A stretch of DNA of 64,000 nt from Uloborus plumipes (Eukaryota; Arthropoda; Arachnida; Araneae; Uloboridae). The DNA is taken from assembly GCA_038373865.1 (NCBI GenBank), contig JAXGGA010001151.1, positions 103,193 to 167,192 of the forward strand, written 5' to 3'. The position numbers and the translations under genes are program-made. The notes beneath the pieces are model-generated. The model was not told the DNA's origin and ran no database searches. It saw only the letters and a list, made by a program, of their open reading frames with translations. This document shows positions 11,436 through 23,438 of this stretch, one piece after another; the stretch's first letter is position 1, and every line of letters begins with the position of its first letter.

Positions 11436-13090
11436 ATGTTCGAAATTCTGTCAAAACAGGCAAAAATTAGGCAATTATCAGATTTCGTAAATGTAGGTAG
11501 ATTTAAATTGGAAGAATTATTTGTATCGGAAAAATTTAATGAAAAGAGGGATAAGTGGCATAAATCTTGTATCTTGAGGTATAACAGTACAAAAGTCAGA
11601 AGAGCTGAAGAAAGAAAAAGAAAGGAAAACTTTGAAGAGTGCCACGTAAGTAAACATTTTGAAGAGGCTTCAGTTCAGCAGAAGAGAAAGAAATGCACTT
11701 CATCCTTTCCAGATTTGTGTTTCTTTTTTGATAAGTCTGGTGAAAATAGACAGGAGTTACATCTAGTTCTGACGAAATCAGTTGACTGAAAATACGAAAT
11801 TGCGTGTTGGTAAAAGCAGACAGTACGCTCACTGCTGAGTTGGCGCAAGCTGACATAATAGCTCAAGAATGCAAGTACCACCGTACTTGCATTCGTAAAA
11901 CTTTACTGGTAAAACTTTATCACTCATGAAGGACAGCAAATGATTGTTCTGAGGAAAATATTTATTCACGAATTGAATTAATTGCCCTACACCGAGTAAT
12001 TTCTTACTTACAAAATCTTAGAGTTAACAAAGGTCATAAGTATCCAATTTTCAGAATATTCGTTCTACTAAAATATTATTCTGAAGGAATAGAAGACTTA
12101 TGCTACAACACAATTTATCAATCGAAAATAAATCTGCTAATGATGTTGACAATACCGGGCTTAGAGCAAAGATATTATCACACTTCGGACATGGACATAT
12201 GCATGCAGAGAAATCAGGCTTTGAATATGTTTTAGTTTGTAAAGGTAAGTGAATCAATATGTGTCTCCAGTACTAGCAGTTTCGAAGATGCTCTCGCAAG
12301 TGACATGATAGTGAATTCCACTAGGACATGCATTTGAAAGTCAACTGCCAGCGTCGAAGGCGGATTTGAAGAGTCAGCAAGAAACTGTTGATCCTCTTCT
12401 TCCGTCCTTTTAAATAACTTGTTATATGGTACTTGCAATATTGATGGTCTTCCTTTTCAACCATTACTTGCAATTTTTCAGTTGTATTTAATATGCATAT
12501 ATATATACTTCAAACAAATTAACAAAGCAAACTATCAAGCATCAAGTAAACAAGGAACAACCAATACCTGTTTATTTGGCCATTAAAGTACACGAACAGA
12601 TTAGAAGAAAAAGTCTTGTTGACATAATGCATATTTTGGAACTTTTCATTTCTTACTCAAGGCTTCTAAAGATTTCTACTGAACTCTGCAAAGCATCAGT
12701 TAAACAAATTGATAAATATAAAACTACATTTCCCTCACATTTCAGGATCTTTGTTTTTACACCGGCCGCGCACGATAATTTTTATTATAACTCTAGTAGT
12801 ACAACAAACAAGGACTCTTTCCATATAACAAGCATTTCATTGTTTCAGCATGTGCCATTTCAGCAGCAAGGCTCAAAAATTCCTCCTGTATTTCCCGAAA
12901 TACCATCTTCTAAAAAGGTCGCTCAGTTACCACATCAGGTATATCATTATTTGTAAATCCAGCATATCTTTCAGTGAAGGAACCACTACAATCTAATTTT
13001 GATGGATTAAATAAGTCAGAAATGCTTTTCATAGAAACTAAATTAACAAATGAATTCTTGAAAGAGGTGAAATGTCTTAAGCGAATTTAC
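11436..13090 (+). pseudogene. Broken gene of a repetitive 'uncharacterised protein' family (transposon-associated)
   Basis: Three segments survive in order. 11436-11789 encodes a W-H-x-x-C module (RDKWHKSCILRYNSTKVRRA, residues ~39-58) and CFFFDKSGENRQELH-like sequence. After a frameshift, 11800-12240 continues with ECKYHRTC and a block ending HAEKSGFEYVLVCK. 12576-12956 contains VDIMHILELFISYSRLLKISTEL (residues 15-37) and the motif AAHDNFYYNSSSTTNKDSFH (64-83), followed by SLFQH. I recall this motif order from highly repetitive, unnamed genes in arthropod and cnidarian genomes, where the central motif usually reads close to DNIDHNPSSTT. At least three frame changes and several stops make this copy non-functional. 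Its position between terminal inverted repeats suggests the family is a transposon protein. No biochemical function is known to me. Confidence 0.65.
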
Positions 13091-14149
13091 GTCACGCAAG
13101 TGTAAAACAAACTGCTCTCAAAAACTTGTTGGTGCTTCAAAAATGGACTGTGTGCACCAATGTGTAAATTCTGCAATGGAAAATGTTGTATATCTATGTA
13201 AATTACTAGCCAGTTCAATTACGAAAAATCAGCTTGTATATAGCCATTACACATAATCATTGTATATAATTGCTTGCTCAGATTTATATTGAAATTCAGT
13301 TGTTTCTTTTGTTATAAAGGGTTACTTTTCAATAACAGCACAATATGATAAGTAGTAGAGAACTTGCTTAATTAACACAGCACTAAACTTTTTATTACAG
13401 CAATTTTTTTTTTCTTCTCTCATCTTTTAGAGAGAGCAAACTCCTCAAATTGTTTAATGAGAAAAAAACTTGAAATTTGTTTTAAAGCTTTTTCTTTAGA
13501 ATTTCGCAGTTGTATAAAAATATGATCGTGCCTCCCCCTCCCCCCTATTTTATAGGTGCAAGCGTAACTTATAATCCTGCTGAATGTGAGTGAAATTTCC
13601 ATGACATTGCGTGTTTTTTTTCAAAATGTTTGAAGTTTTTTTTATTACTTTTTTCGTCCATAAGGAAAACTGGTTTTATTTTAATTAATCAAAGATAAAT
13701 ATTCATTCTTAAGGAACAATTCAAACGGTTTTTTTTAAGTTTTGAAAAAGTACTAGTTTTGCTTATGATTTTTAATTTCTGTTTTTATTTTCAGTTTTGC
13801 AATACATTTTTATGAGTAAGTTTTAAAAAATATGCTCGGGTTTGCTAAAGTTTCGGATTTTTGGGGTTCGGATTGCTGGGATTTTAATGCAACTAAATCG
13901 TTTTTCTTTAATATAGTGCTTTCAGATACATAGTTGGACACCCTTAAACCGGCCCCTGAAAACAATTTGGAATATTTTGATCAATTTCAGTTTTTTAGAA
14001 AAAAACGAATTTTTAATGAGTACTATTAAAATTAATCGGTTTTAAGCTATTTTGACGGTTTTCTAATCTTTGTTTAACATAATTGAACTCTAATAAGATG
14101 ATAAAAAAGGTGTTTTTTGAAAAAGAAATAAGAAAAGCAATTTCGGACT

Positions 14150-14312
14150 TTTTGACCAAAAATGGCCGCCGGAGGGGTTTGGGTGGGGATTTCGGAATGG
14201 CTCCCCTTCTAAAAATGTTTATAAATACATTGTCTACATACACACCAACTTTCATGCTTTTATCACAAAATGCAGTTTCCGGCTATATTTTGGACCATAG
14301 CCCCTCTACTAG
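14150..14312 (-). repeat. Right terminal inverted repeat of the 4-kb element
   Basis: Reverse complement of 10279-10440 with moderate divergence. It contains CTTTTTGACCAAAAATGGCC, GGCTCCCCTTCTAAAAATGT and TTTCATGCTTTTATCACAAA. Confidence 0.75.
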
Positions 14313-15206
14313 ACGAACCACCTGATCGAATGCGTGAAAGTTGTAGGGAATACTTTCGGTGTTCGGAGGGGGGAGGGGGATTGCAGCTTGGATGAAAGAC
14401 ATCAATTTTGTTGTCTCTTAATAGAATTTGAGATTGTGAATGGAGGGACATTTCTTCCAATTTTCAGACAATTCATTTCTGTTGGGTTTTGGATTTTGAT
14501 GGAGATATGATACGAAATATTTAGAAAGCAAAGTTTCGGCTTTTGTCTTTTCGTCCATAAGCTCACTTTTTTTTCATTGAAAAAAATAGCTCATTGCAAC
14601 GCCGAAACACGTGTATGCCGTAATCTGCAAAGTTTAGCGCAACAAAGCGTTTGTATTTTAATATATTTTTTTACTAAATTAACTTTTTGCTTCACGTTTC
14701 TTTATTAAGTAGACAATAGCTGAACAAAATTATTTTAGAACAATTGTCTGCTACTGAGATTAGACTCAACTATTAAAAAAAACTTTCTTTGTTTTTAAGA
14801 ATGCTGGTAATCCAAATTCTTTTCTCTGTTCCTAATCCAAGATAAAGTAAGTCAAAATGGGGATCCCTGGAATCAATACAGGTGAAAACAGCACGGAAGC
14901 GAATTATTTTATGATCTGTTATTAAGTATTTTTTGTTAGAATGCGAATTTTAAAATATCCTTTTACTTAAGAACCAAAATTTTGCACCTAACAAAGTATG
15001 AGTCAGAATTGATCGATTATCAGTATTCCTACTCAAATGTTCAATTTTCAAATATTCTTTACGTCCACTGCCATTCATTTTCGTTCCAGAATTTCTTTAA
15101 AAGCTCAGGAACAAGCATGAAACGTACCGGTTTTTCTTTAGTGATCTATTTGTCTCTTTATTTGTCGTTATTTTTTTCCAGCCAACAATGTCATGTCTTT
15201 CGTAAA
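14313..15206. other. Non-coding, nothing recognised
   Basis: AT-rich sequence. The frame at 14982-15266 runs into the MITE at 15207 and shows no domain. No repeat structure is visible. Confidence 0.45.
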
Positions 15207-15985
15207 AGGCCCATTCCACGAAAACGCGCCAGCCATTTTGTCCCGCACGTTACACTCATACAGTGAACTCTCACTTATGCGCGGGCCCAAGGGACCAACA
15301 GATAAAGGCGCATAAGTGGGAGAGACGCATAAGTAAACAAGCCTATTTAGAAGTCTAAAATGCAACACAAGCTCTAAAGAAAGCATGAATAAGATTGTTT
15401 CTATAGAAAATGGTCATATATGGTTTGGCAACTAATGTAACCTAACTACAATGATAAGGTGAAAACAAAAATTGTAGCATACGTAATCACAAACTGTTCC
15501 TTTTAAAACGATCCATAATGGATAATTGTCCCTCTCCGAACTCTAGTTCATGCGGAAAAAATGCCTTCCGTGAGCAATAAAAGCGAATGATTAAAGAGGA
15601 AAGTGAAGAAACATGCTCATTTTTTAAGAAACTAAATTAAATTGCTTAAATTTTTTGAAAAATTCGGCGCATAAGTGAAATATTTATCTTTAGAGCGACG
15701 CATAAACGAATGAAAATATCATTATTTTACTATGGAATGTGCCGGGAACACTGAAAATCGTTGTATTAGTGGAAAAGGCGCATAAATGAGGCGTAGTATA
15801 AATGAGAGTTCACTGTATATTGCACTAAAAAGTAATCATTTCAAAAGGTAACGAGCAAAATTCTTCGCCTACCTCAAACAACAAATTTCGTTCACTACCC
15901 TTTAAAATCACAACTTTTAAATAAAATACATGAGCGTCAAGTGCGGGATAAGATGGCGGCTTCTTTTCCGGGAATGTCTTCACAG
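15207..15985. mobile_element. MITE with GGCCCATTCC termini, split by a pogo-like MITE
   Basis: The left end is GGCCCATTCCACGAAAA followed by CCATTTTGTCCCGCACGTTACACTCAT. The right end is its inverted counterpart, ATGAGCGTCAAGTGCGGGATAAGATGG...TTCCGGGAATGTC. The termini resemble those at 34033-34292 and, more loosely, 21985-24034 (GGNCATTCC). The 15261-15815 element interrupts it. Confidence 0.6.
15261..15815. mobile_element. pogo/Tigger-like MITE with TA duplication
   Basis: CAGTGAACTCTCACTTATGCG at the left is inverted at the right as ATAAATGAGAGTTCACTG, and TA flanks both sides (15259-15260 and 15816-15817). CAGT termini with TA duplication fit the pogo/Tigger branch of Tc1/mariner. Internal copies of GCGCATAAGTG and GCGCATAAATG motifs lie near both ends. 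No coding sequence is present. Confidence 0.8.
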
Positions 15986-16078
15986 CTTTTACTTGTTTAG
16001 CATTAAAGCAACTTTTGAATTTTAAATTACATCGAAGTTAAATGGTACCTTTTAATAACTTCTTAGTTATAGTTGGTT

Positions 16079-16350
16079 TGGGGTCAAAATGTCGCGGCCG
16101 AAATGTCGCTGGCCAAAATGTCGCGGCCAAAATGTCGCCGAGCCAAAATGTCGCGGGCCAAAATGTCGCCGGTCAGAAATGTCGCGTGCCCAAAATGTCG
16201 CGGGCCAAAATGTCGCCGAGCCAAGATGTCACTGGTCAAAAATGTCGCCGAGCCAAATTGTCGCCGGGCCAAAATGTCGCCAGTCCAAAATGTCGCCGGT
16301 CCGAAATGCAGCCGGTTCAAAATGTCACCAGTCTAAAATATAGCTGTTCC
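16079..16350 (+). repeat. Minisatellite, ~15-bp AAAATGTCGCCGG units
   Basis: About 18 head-to-tail units vary around CCAAAATGTCGCCGG, 14-17 bp long, and decay at the right end. All three plus frames and one minus frame stay open because the unit contains no stop codon and its length is not a multiple of three. The apparent proteins (16042-16362) are artefacts. An inverted array of the same motif lies at 19247-19608. Confidence 0.9.
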
Positions 16351-17506
16351 AAAATGACGTAAGTGCATAGTACAGATTTAATGTCGCCAGTAATTCACAA
16401 ATTCAATGCAGCTTAATTATGTAGCTCAATTTTAATAATAAGCTTATCACGGTATGATAAACACACCTGTTTAGTAACTTTTTTAAAACGTAGCAGTTTA
16501 GAAAATTAGATTAATTTATTAACAAAATGTACCAAAATTGATTTCTTCTAAAGCTTAAATTATTTCAGTACCGAAGTAATGATATAGTTTTTTCGGGGTT
16601 GTACTTAGGGCCCAGGGATGCTAAATTTCTTCCTTTTAATAAGCTTCTATTAGTTTCACACGTGGGTTTGTTTGTTTGTTCGTATGTATGCATGTAACTC
16701 TGAATAAAAGATAAAATTCGCGTTCTTGACAAACGTAAAAGTAATATATATTAATATTACCATTATTAATACTAAAGGCTAAATTATATTGCATGTTGAT
16801 GTATAATAAGTGCATTTGCTATTAATTCTGAGTTTGGCATCGATCGTCCAAAAAATGCATATTATAAGTGCAAGCAAACTTTGCGGATATTCAACAGTTT
16901 TGAAAATCTTCTTTTGAATTTGATTTACTCTAAAAGCGTATTTTTTAGTTTTTTAAAACTATATTTAGGATTATTTCTTTTTTTTTTTATCACACATAGA
17001 AATTAAACAAATAAATTTGCTGTAAAGGCTTTTTTTTTCCCTTTTGCGAAAACGGAATACCGTTTAATCACCACGCAGCCGACAGTTTTCTTCTAGAACA
17101 TTTTCTTTAAGAGTAGGTTGGGGACGTTTGAAATCAAATTAGGGACGCATTGGAGAACAGAACAGGGCACGCTCGTTCATGGAATTATTGCTTTCTTTGT
17201 AACAACTGGGTGGTGGAAGGGGAGGTGAAATGTCAAGAGGAAAAATGGTATCATATTCAACTCCACATTTAAATACTGATTGTAACGAAGGTACAGTGCC
17301 ATGTCTGAGCTGATTAACGCCAGAAATGAATAAGCATCTCGCCCTTTAAGACCATTCTACAACCAAAATGTTTTCTGAATACTTGCATTACTTCTTGATA
17401 TAAATCACTCACACAATGAAAAATAAAAAGTTCAATTGCTTTGCTTTATCGATGCTATGGCGTATCGTCTGAACGCTTCCTATGGGCCAATTTTTTATTT
17501 GATTTC
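16351..17506. other. Non-coding with a dispersed repeat at about 16625-16800
   Basis: The segment TTAGTTTCACACGTGGGTTTG, followed by a TTTGTTTG tract and AACTCTGAATAAAAGATAAA, recurs at 48195-48470 and 63325-63440. It is a dispersed repeat of unknown class; a Helitron-like 5' region is possible but not shown. The frame at 17436-17678 runs into the hAT MITE and is not a gene. Confidence 0.55.
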
Positions 17507-17514
17507 GTCTGAAC
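17507..17514 (+). repeat. 8-bp target duplication, left (GTCTGAAC)
   Basis: Identical to 18436-18443 on the far side of the MITE. An 8-bp duplication is typical of hAT insertion. Confidence 0.9.
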
Positions 17515-18435
17515 TAGGGGTGCGACATCGAAGGCAAAACATCGATGTTTTAAGACATCGATGTTGGAAAATAAGGACATCGATGGTATTGATACATCGA
17601 CAAAAAATCATCGATGTTTTCCAACATCGATGTTTCAAAACATCGAACAGTTTTACTTCAATTTCTTACATATTTTAATGTAGTTATTAATCAGTTACTC
17701 CCCATTACAAGCGCCTCTTTATATCACTCAATTAGATACATCTTTTGTCTCCTGGAAAAACATTAACCGTAAGATAACGATGTCAGTTAAGAAAACTTTT
17801 TTCAGCGAGATATATACTGCAACTGTTGATTAACTGTATAACTTTTTTTGTCGCATATTTTTATAAAACTTTTTTTTTTTTTGCTGAAATGTAAAACATC
17901 ATCGAAAAAAAATTAAATGCAAAACAACGATGTTTAAAAATCATTGACTGTAAATCATCGCTAGTTATTAAAAAAAACTTTAATTGCAACTAGTGGTTAG
18001 AGAAATATGAATCTATTTTATCGCATATTTTTATTATTTTTTGTTGAAATGTAAAAAGGACATCGAAAAAAAAAAAAAAAAACACTGAATGCGAAACAAC
18101 AACAATTAAAAGGTAAAAAAAAAGTGAAAGCAAATTTGAGATGTTTCAGAAACATCGAAAACAAAACATTGCTAATAATTATAGAATTTTTTCCCAAATG
18201 AGGTTAATATTGCAACTTTTGATTAAACATGAAAACTTTTTAATGAGTATGCTTATCGTATATTTTTCTTTGGCTTTCTTTGCTGGATTATAAAACATCG
18301 ACATCGAAAGCAACATCAAACCCAAAACATCGATGTTGGAAAAACATCGACCCTCAAACATCGATGGTAAAAATATCGATGTTCTTCCAAAAACATCGAT
18401 GTTTCCAAAACATCGACATCGATGTCGCAGCCCTA
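17515..18435. mobile_element. hAT-type MITE, 921 bp, ATCGATG-rich
   Basis: Termini are TAGGGGTGCGACATCGA and its inverse TCGATGTCGCAGCCCTA, and the flanking 8 bp GTCTGAAC is duplicated exactly. Subterminal regions (17530-17650 and 18290-18425) are packed with ACATCGATGTT motifs, which could be transposase-binding repeats. No transposase is encoded; the minus frame at 18179-18361 is spurious. Older copies or ends lie at 4707 and 5300-6015. Confidence 0.9.
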
Positions 18436-18443
18436 GTCTGAAC

Positions 18444-19246
18444 CTTCTTCAGACATAGTAATCACGCTATGCTGAAAACGTTCCATTACATTCTTGTATG
18501 TAAAAACTCCCTTGGAAGAACTAGCGGCAAAAACCAATCAACACTGAATCACATATTGGTACATGTATGTACCAAATTTTATTCTAATTCATGCAGTAAG
18601 TTTTGAGGTAGAGTCGCCCCCAAAAAATGGGTCACGCAGATACACACTTACAAATTTTCCTTTAAAAAATAAACGGTAAAATTGAATTCAGCACATGTCA
18701 GAACGTGTAAATTCTTCCAAATTGACAATTTTTCACTGATCCAATACTTTCTTTTACACATTATATGTAGAAGAAAATAAAAACATCTCTATTATTAAAT
18801 AATATAGACTTGCTTTCCATCATGTAAGAAATTTTAACAAAAGCCAAGTTTCAAACATTATATATCTGTCTTATTCATTTCATTGTTCTTCAACTTCTTT
18901 CTTAACACTTAAATTTTCTTTTCGATATCAATTAAACTTGTCTTGGGCTGCTAATCTATTCGTTTTAAAGTTGGTAGATAGCGAGTCACGGTGAAATAAG
19001 CTATTGTAAATAAATAACGTACGCTTATTTAAAAACTATTTGTTTCTTGGAAAACGCTCGAAACAGTTACAAGCCGAAAGGGTAAATTTTTTATAGTATT
19101 TTTCAAAAATTTTAGTTCATGCTATTGTTAACGCACACGTTCATCAACAGCAATTAACAATCTTTTGCTAATTTGGTGAAAAAAAGCCTTTTCGTATGTT
19201 TTAATTTTTGGGACAAAGTGTATCAATATCGGACCTTCTACATTTT
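18444..19246. other. Non-coding, nothing recognised
   Basis: AT-rich sequence. No repeat or reading frame here can be supported. Confidence 0.45.
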
Positions 19247-19608
19247 TGTCTGACGACATTTGGACTGGCGACATTTTGTGGACTGGTGACATTTTGGACT
19301 GGCGACATTTTGGCCCGCGACATTTTGGACCGGCGACATTTTGGCCGGCGACATTTTGGACCGGCGACATTTTTGACCGGCGACATTTTGGACCTGCGAC
19401 ATTTTTTCCCGGCGACATTTTGGACCTGCGACATTTTGGACCGGCGACATTTTGGACCTGCGACATTTTGGACCGGCGACATTTTTCCTGCGACATTTTG
19501 GATCGCGACATTTTGGACTGGCGACATTTTGACCCGCGACATTTAGGCCCGCGACATTTTTTCCCGGTGACATTTTGGCCCGCCACATTTTGGTCGCGAC
19601 ATTTTGGG
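19247..19608 (-). repeat. Minisatellite, inverse of the 16079 array
   Basis: About 23 units of GGCGACATTTTGGACC type, 14-18 bp each, are the reverse complement of the motif at 16079-16350. Frames of 112-157 residues are open on both strands only because the unit lacks stop codons. They encode repetitive KCRxSKMSPVQNVAG-like strings with no domain. Confidence 0.9.
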
Positions 19609-20074
19609 CGTATACCGTTATGGTTACGTCCAACACTGGGAAATTTTCTGATTTTGTTTCTGCTTTTTACGTTTCACAGTATTTGTTTTATTTCTGAAAA
19701 TCGGTTTGTTGCGTCCTAAAGCACTTACGTGATTTGTATTGATCATGTTAATATTGTGAAAGCAATACTGTATATTTGCTTCCCTGGTTCCCTGGTCCTA
19801 TTATCCGGTTTTGTGCTTCCTTTAGCATTAGGAGTCATTAGGTTAGAATAAGCAACAATGGTAAATGGAATGGGATTACATAAGGGAAACAATGGATTTA
19901 TCCCTACTGGAAACTACAGATTAAAAAACGGGAAATATTCAACAAATGTATGGCAACCCGAGAATTTGTCGTCTTTCTTTGTCATGCATAAACTATTCAT
20001 TTGACAATTTTATGCATTATTTCTTCTTTTCAAAGGACTTTGAATATAAATCTTCAAAAAAATTTTAAGTTTCC
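19609..20074. other. Non-coding, nothing recognised
   Basis: No frame, repeat or RNA structure that I can support. Confidence 0.45.
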
Positions 20075-20078
20075 TTAA

Positions 20079-20581
20079 CCCATTAATGCCCAAGTTTTTT
20101 GTAAACATTTTTTTTTTCAATTTTTATCTGCTTGAAACCTCTTACTTGGAATGGTTTACATATATAGTTCGCCGTTGCCATATTTATTAAGTTATTTAAC
20201 GTCCTGTTTATGGAACATTTTGCAAATATGTGAGAAAATACGACCTTACTTGACTTTACTTGTGCAAAGTAACATCACAGAAGGCATGTCTGATCAATTT
20301 TAAGCAAATGATTTTAAATAGTTTCATTTTATGAAAAAAGGGTTCGCAAAAAAAACTTACTTTCCTTGGCTATCCATGCTGGATCGTTGCTTGACTGTTT
20401 TGTCTGAAAGTAGTTGTTAATAAATAAGCTCTGACGTTCAACTAGTGGCTCTAACTGCTTTTCTCAAGAAGGACTATTTAACTTGTGAAAAACAGCTTTA
20501 GTAAAATGATATACCCATTACAGATTTTTGCATGCAGTAGCTAACAAGCGTCCCGTTTTTAGGCTACTGGGCATAAATGGA
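20079..20581. mobile_element. TTAA-type (piggyBac-like) MITE with CCCATTAATGCC ends
   Basis: TTAA (20075-20078) is followed by CCCATTAATGCCCAAG. The inverse CTGGGCATAAATGGA is followed by TTAA (20582-20585). A second member of the family lies at 53494-54005. No coding sequence. Confidence 0.75.
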
Positions 20582-20585
20582 TTAA

Positions 20586-21984
20586 AATAAAAACTAATTT
20601 GAGAAAGCATCAAATAAGAAGTTTAAACTATACAAATGGAAAACAAATTAGCTTAAAAAAACAGAACAAGGCCTCAAATAATATGAAAATATACGTTAAA
20701 ATGTAAAATTATACGTACTAAGTGCAAAATCAAAAGCTTCAGCTAATGAAATAATCCGTGAAAACATGTACGACTTTTGAAGAAAAAACATTAACAGTTC
20801 TATGAAATGTAATATAAAATGTATATATGAATATAAAGCAGTAAAATCATACAACAGCGAAGGTAAACTTTATTTTTATCTTTTTGCCAGTTTAGAAAGT
20901 AAACAAATATCCCAGTTCTAGTGTAATATTTTTTCCACTCTGACGGCCATTTCAAAAGAGAATGCATTGTTTTTATTGATCGAGAAATGAATTACATTTT
21001 TCTTTGAAAAAAGCCATAGTTAGCTTTGTCGAGGAAAATATTCTCAAAAAAAAAAAAAAAAAATAACCGGGAAAACCAGTTTGTTGGGCAACCAGAGTAT
21101 GGGAAAATATTTCTTGCTACAATTTCAATGTTAACTACCATTTAACTTCATTTTAGCAAATTGCACACACAAAAAAAAAAAAGCATTATGTTACAAAATG
21201 CTTTCAAGTACTCAGTTTCATTTTATTTTTCTCTCTAAATGTCACAATCCCCCGCTTAAAACCATTTCGAAAGCAAGCGGAATAGCTGCTAAACAGATGC
21301 AGATAAATGGATTGTTATTCTTTTCACTGCTCCGATCAAAAGCAGCTGCTTCAGCTTAGCGGGAACAATTAATTTTCAGGGTCTCGCGTTTTATGCTCCT
21401 CTTTTTTTAATATGTAGGTGCAGTTTAAAAATTTTATATCGCAACTGAAAATAAATTGCTACCTTTTGAAACATTATTTATTATAGTTTAATTATTCTGA
21501 TGTAAGGGCAGAGCTCTTTTTTTCCTAAACAAAGTAAAGCATCATTTTTACTGCGTGTTTTTAATTCATAAACTGGAGATAGTCTCTTTTTATTTTGATA
21601 TTTTTGACAGACGAAAAAGAAATGTACATTGGTACTTTAATTTATTTAAAGAAAATTTGTTTTCTATAAAAAAAGTCTTTAAATTGAAACTGTTTGTCTA
21701 GATTCATAACAAATTCATTTTTTGAGGTATATTAATCGTTACGTTTGATACATTAAAAAAAACAAAGTGATGCTTTCAGTGCATTTTAATTTCTTTCTCA
21801 CAAATGCAATCTCACTACATGAATAAAATTGGCATTTTAAAACAGTTTACTTAAACATTCCTCAATTTTAAAAGGCCACTGATAAAATTATAGGGGCCGA
21901 AACACTGAACAATTTAACAGGAATGTATGTTAATTTTAGGTGGGAAAACAATAAAATTCACTTTATGCAAATGATTTGTTTTGT
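20586..21984. other. Non-coding, AT-rich
   Basis: Poly-A tracts at about 21047-21063 and 21170-21182. I see no gene and no clear repeat boundary. Confidence 0.45.
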
Positions 21985-22595
21985 GGGTCATTCCATGTGA
22001 AATCAACAAGCCTCAAAACTTGACCATCACCAATTTCAAAAACAAAAAATTATAGGGTTGAATACGTCTATAAAGTGAAACAAAAAAATTATTTTTAAAA
22101 TGTTTTTCAGCTGTTAGTTTTTTGTGGGGGACCCCTAAAAAACTCGAAAAATGGCAAAAAGTCGAATTTTGGTACATACAAAGATTTAATTTTCTCAGTT
22201 TCTATTGCAGCTAAAGTCTTTTGTTACATGTCATTTTAAAGCTCTTTAAACAAGCTTTCATACGATATGTGACTAGACAAGGTTTCGTGATGTTAATATT
22301 TCAAGGTCACCGAAAGCATTTTTTGACCTTGAATATCTCAAAAAGTGTATTTTTTAAAAATCTGAAATATATATATATATATTACTTCCCAATGTAGTGT
22401 ATATGTGGTAAAATTTCAGAATGGGACAGCAATGGGATCTGGATGAAAGAGACATAGACTTTTTACACTCTTAACCACTTTATTGCAATGCCTATGGCTC
22501 CTGAAGATATATAATACAGAAATATTGCAAACTGTGAAATGCTAGTTATAAGTGACGGTTGGCACATTCCACTTCTTATTTTGAGAGGTTATAAA

Positions 22596-22811
22596 TCATT
22601 CCTGTAGTGTTTCTCCTAGGGTCCACTTTCGAAAGAAAAAATTTATAAGGCACACCATGGGATGTGGCAAAAAATGCCACTCTGCTTTAATCCGGAAATC
22701 TGATTCATGATAACTCATTTTAAGGAAATTCAGTCTATTTCTGTACTGTGAGGTAGCTCCATCACAGAAGTAATAGGTCAAATTTGGTTTGGAGGCATTA
22801 TTCATTTTCAA
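22596..22811 (-). pseudogene. Transposon protein fragment with YYFCDGATSQYRN motif, inverted arm
   Basis: Seventy-one residues. TYYFCDGATSQYRNR (12-26) and DFRIKAEWHF (38-47) match a motif pair that I recall as Y-F-x-D-G-A-x-S-Q-Y-K-N ... AEWHF from repetitive, unnamed arthropod proteins; the Asp in DGA is a candidate catalytic residue, by inference only. The usual next step (a Gly-rich S-H-G-K segment) is missing. Instead the sequence jumps, in another frame, to the last codons of the family (the VDPRRN...GMIYN tail seen at 23390-23438). It is an internally deleted relic. Confidence 0.6.
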
Positions 22812-22861
22812 GATTCAACAATAAGAAAATTTATGAATATATATCTTGTTATAATTTCAGA

Positions 22862-23438
22862 CTGCCTCACTCATGGTTCAATAGCAGTTCACCTTTTGCT
22901 AGAGCCAGTCAGCAAAAATGATTTATGACAATCAAATCATGACACCACGACAGTTGTTTGATTGGGCAAATGAGCATATCAAATCAGTAAATTTTCAATA
23001 TTGCACAATTGTAGATTATAAACAGGAAGAAAAGGCTTTGAAATCCAGAAAAAATGACAGCCTCAAGAACAATACCAGGCACTCAATCTTCGTTGTTTCA
23101 TGCCATTAAATGGGAATCAGATGCAAGTGATAGCATATTCATTTTCCAACACTATAAGCATTGAACGTACTACAACTGTCAAGGGCAATCTTGATTGCTC
23201 AGAAATGGTTGGATTCTTGACCTGCAGGCATAATGGATATATGTGGATAGGGTGCTTCTTAGACACAGCTGAAGAAAATCAAAATGTAAAAATCAAGCTG
23301 TTACATCCGCATAGACCCTCAAATTCTTTCTACTATCCTGACTTTGAAAATGTTTTCAATGTGCCTATTAGTGCTATTATTTCGAAAGTTGACCCTAGGA
23401 GAAACGCTACAGGAATGATTTATAACTTCTCAAAATAA
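22862..23438 (+). pseudogene. Same transposon protein family, C-terminal part
   Basis: The pieces are in two frames. 22918-23109 encodes MTPRQLFDWANEHI (from about residue 9), and 23100-23438 encodes a GFLTCRHNGYMWIGCF segment (38-53), then KIKLLHPHRPSNSFYYPD (65-81) and a final GMIYNFSK. This order matches the C-terminal half of the family whose upstream part lies inverted at 22596-22811. One frameshift near 22915 and one near 23100 break it. A TTTCAG just before 22861 could be an old splice acceptor. The upstream catalytic-looking motif is absent on this strand. Confidence 0.6.

Larger units (their letters stand above)
10279..14312 (+). mobile_element. 4-kb TIR element carrying a decayed repetitive protein gene
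   Basis: The left end CTAGTAAGGGGGCTACGG (10279) is matched by the inverted right end CCATAGCCCCTCTACTAG (to 14312). The inverted repeats run about 160 bp inwards and share AACTGCATTTTGTGATAAAAGCATGAAA, GAAGGGGAGCC and AATGGCC segments. The only coding remains between them are those of the pseudogene at 11436-13090. No target duplication is obvious. The frames at 14013-14460 are in the right terminal repeat and are not genes. I cannot assign a superfamily. Confidence 0.7.

Noticed and set aside
16042..16362. Cysteine/lysine-rich 'proteins' open in all plus frames
   Set aside because: They are translations of a stop-free minisatellite; the same holds for the 112-157 residue frames at 19128-19719.
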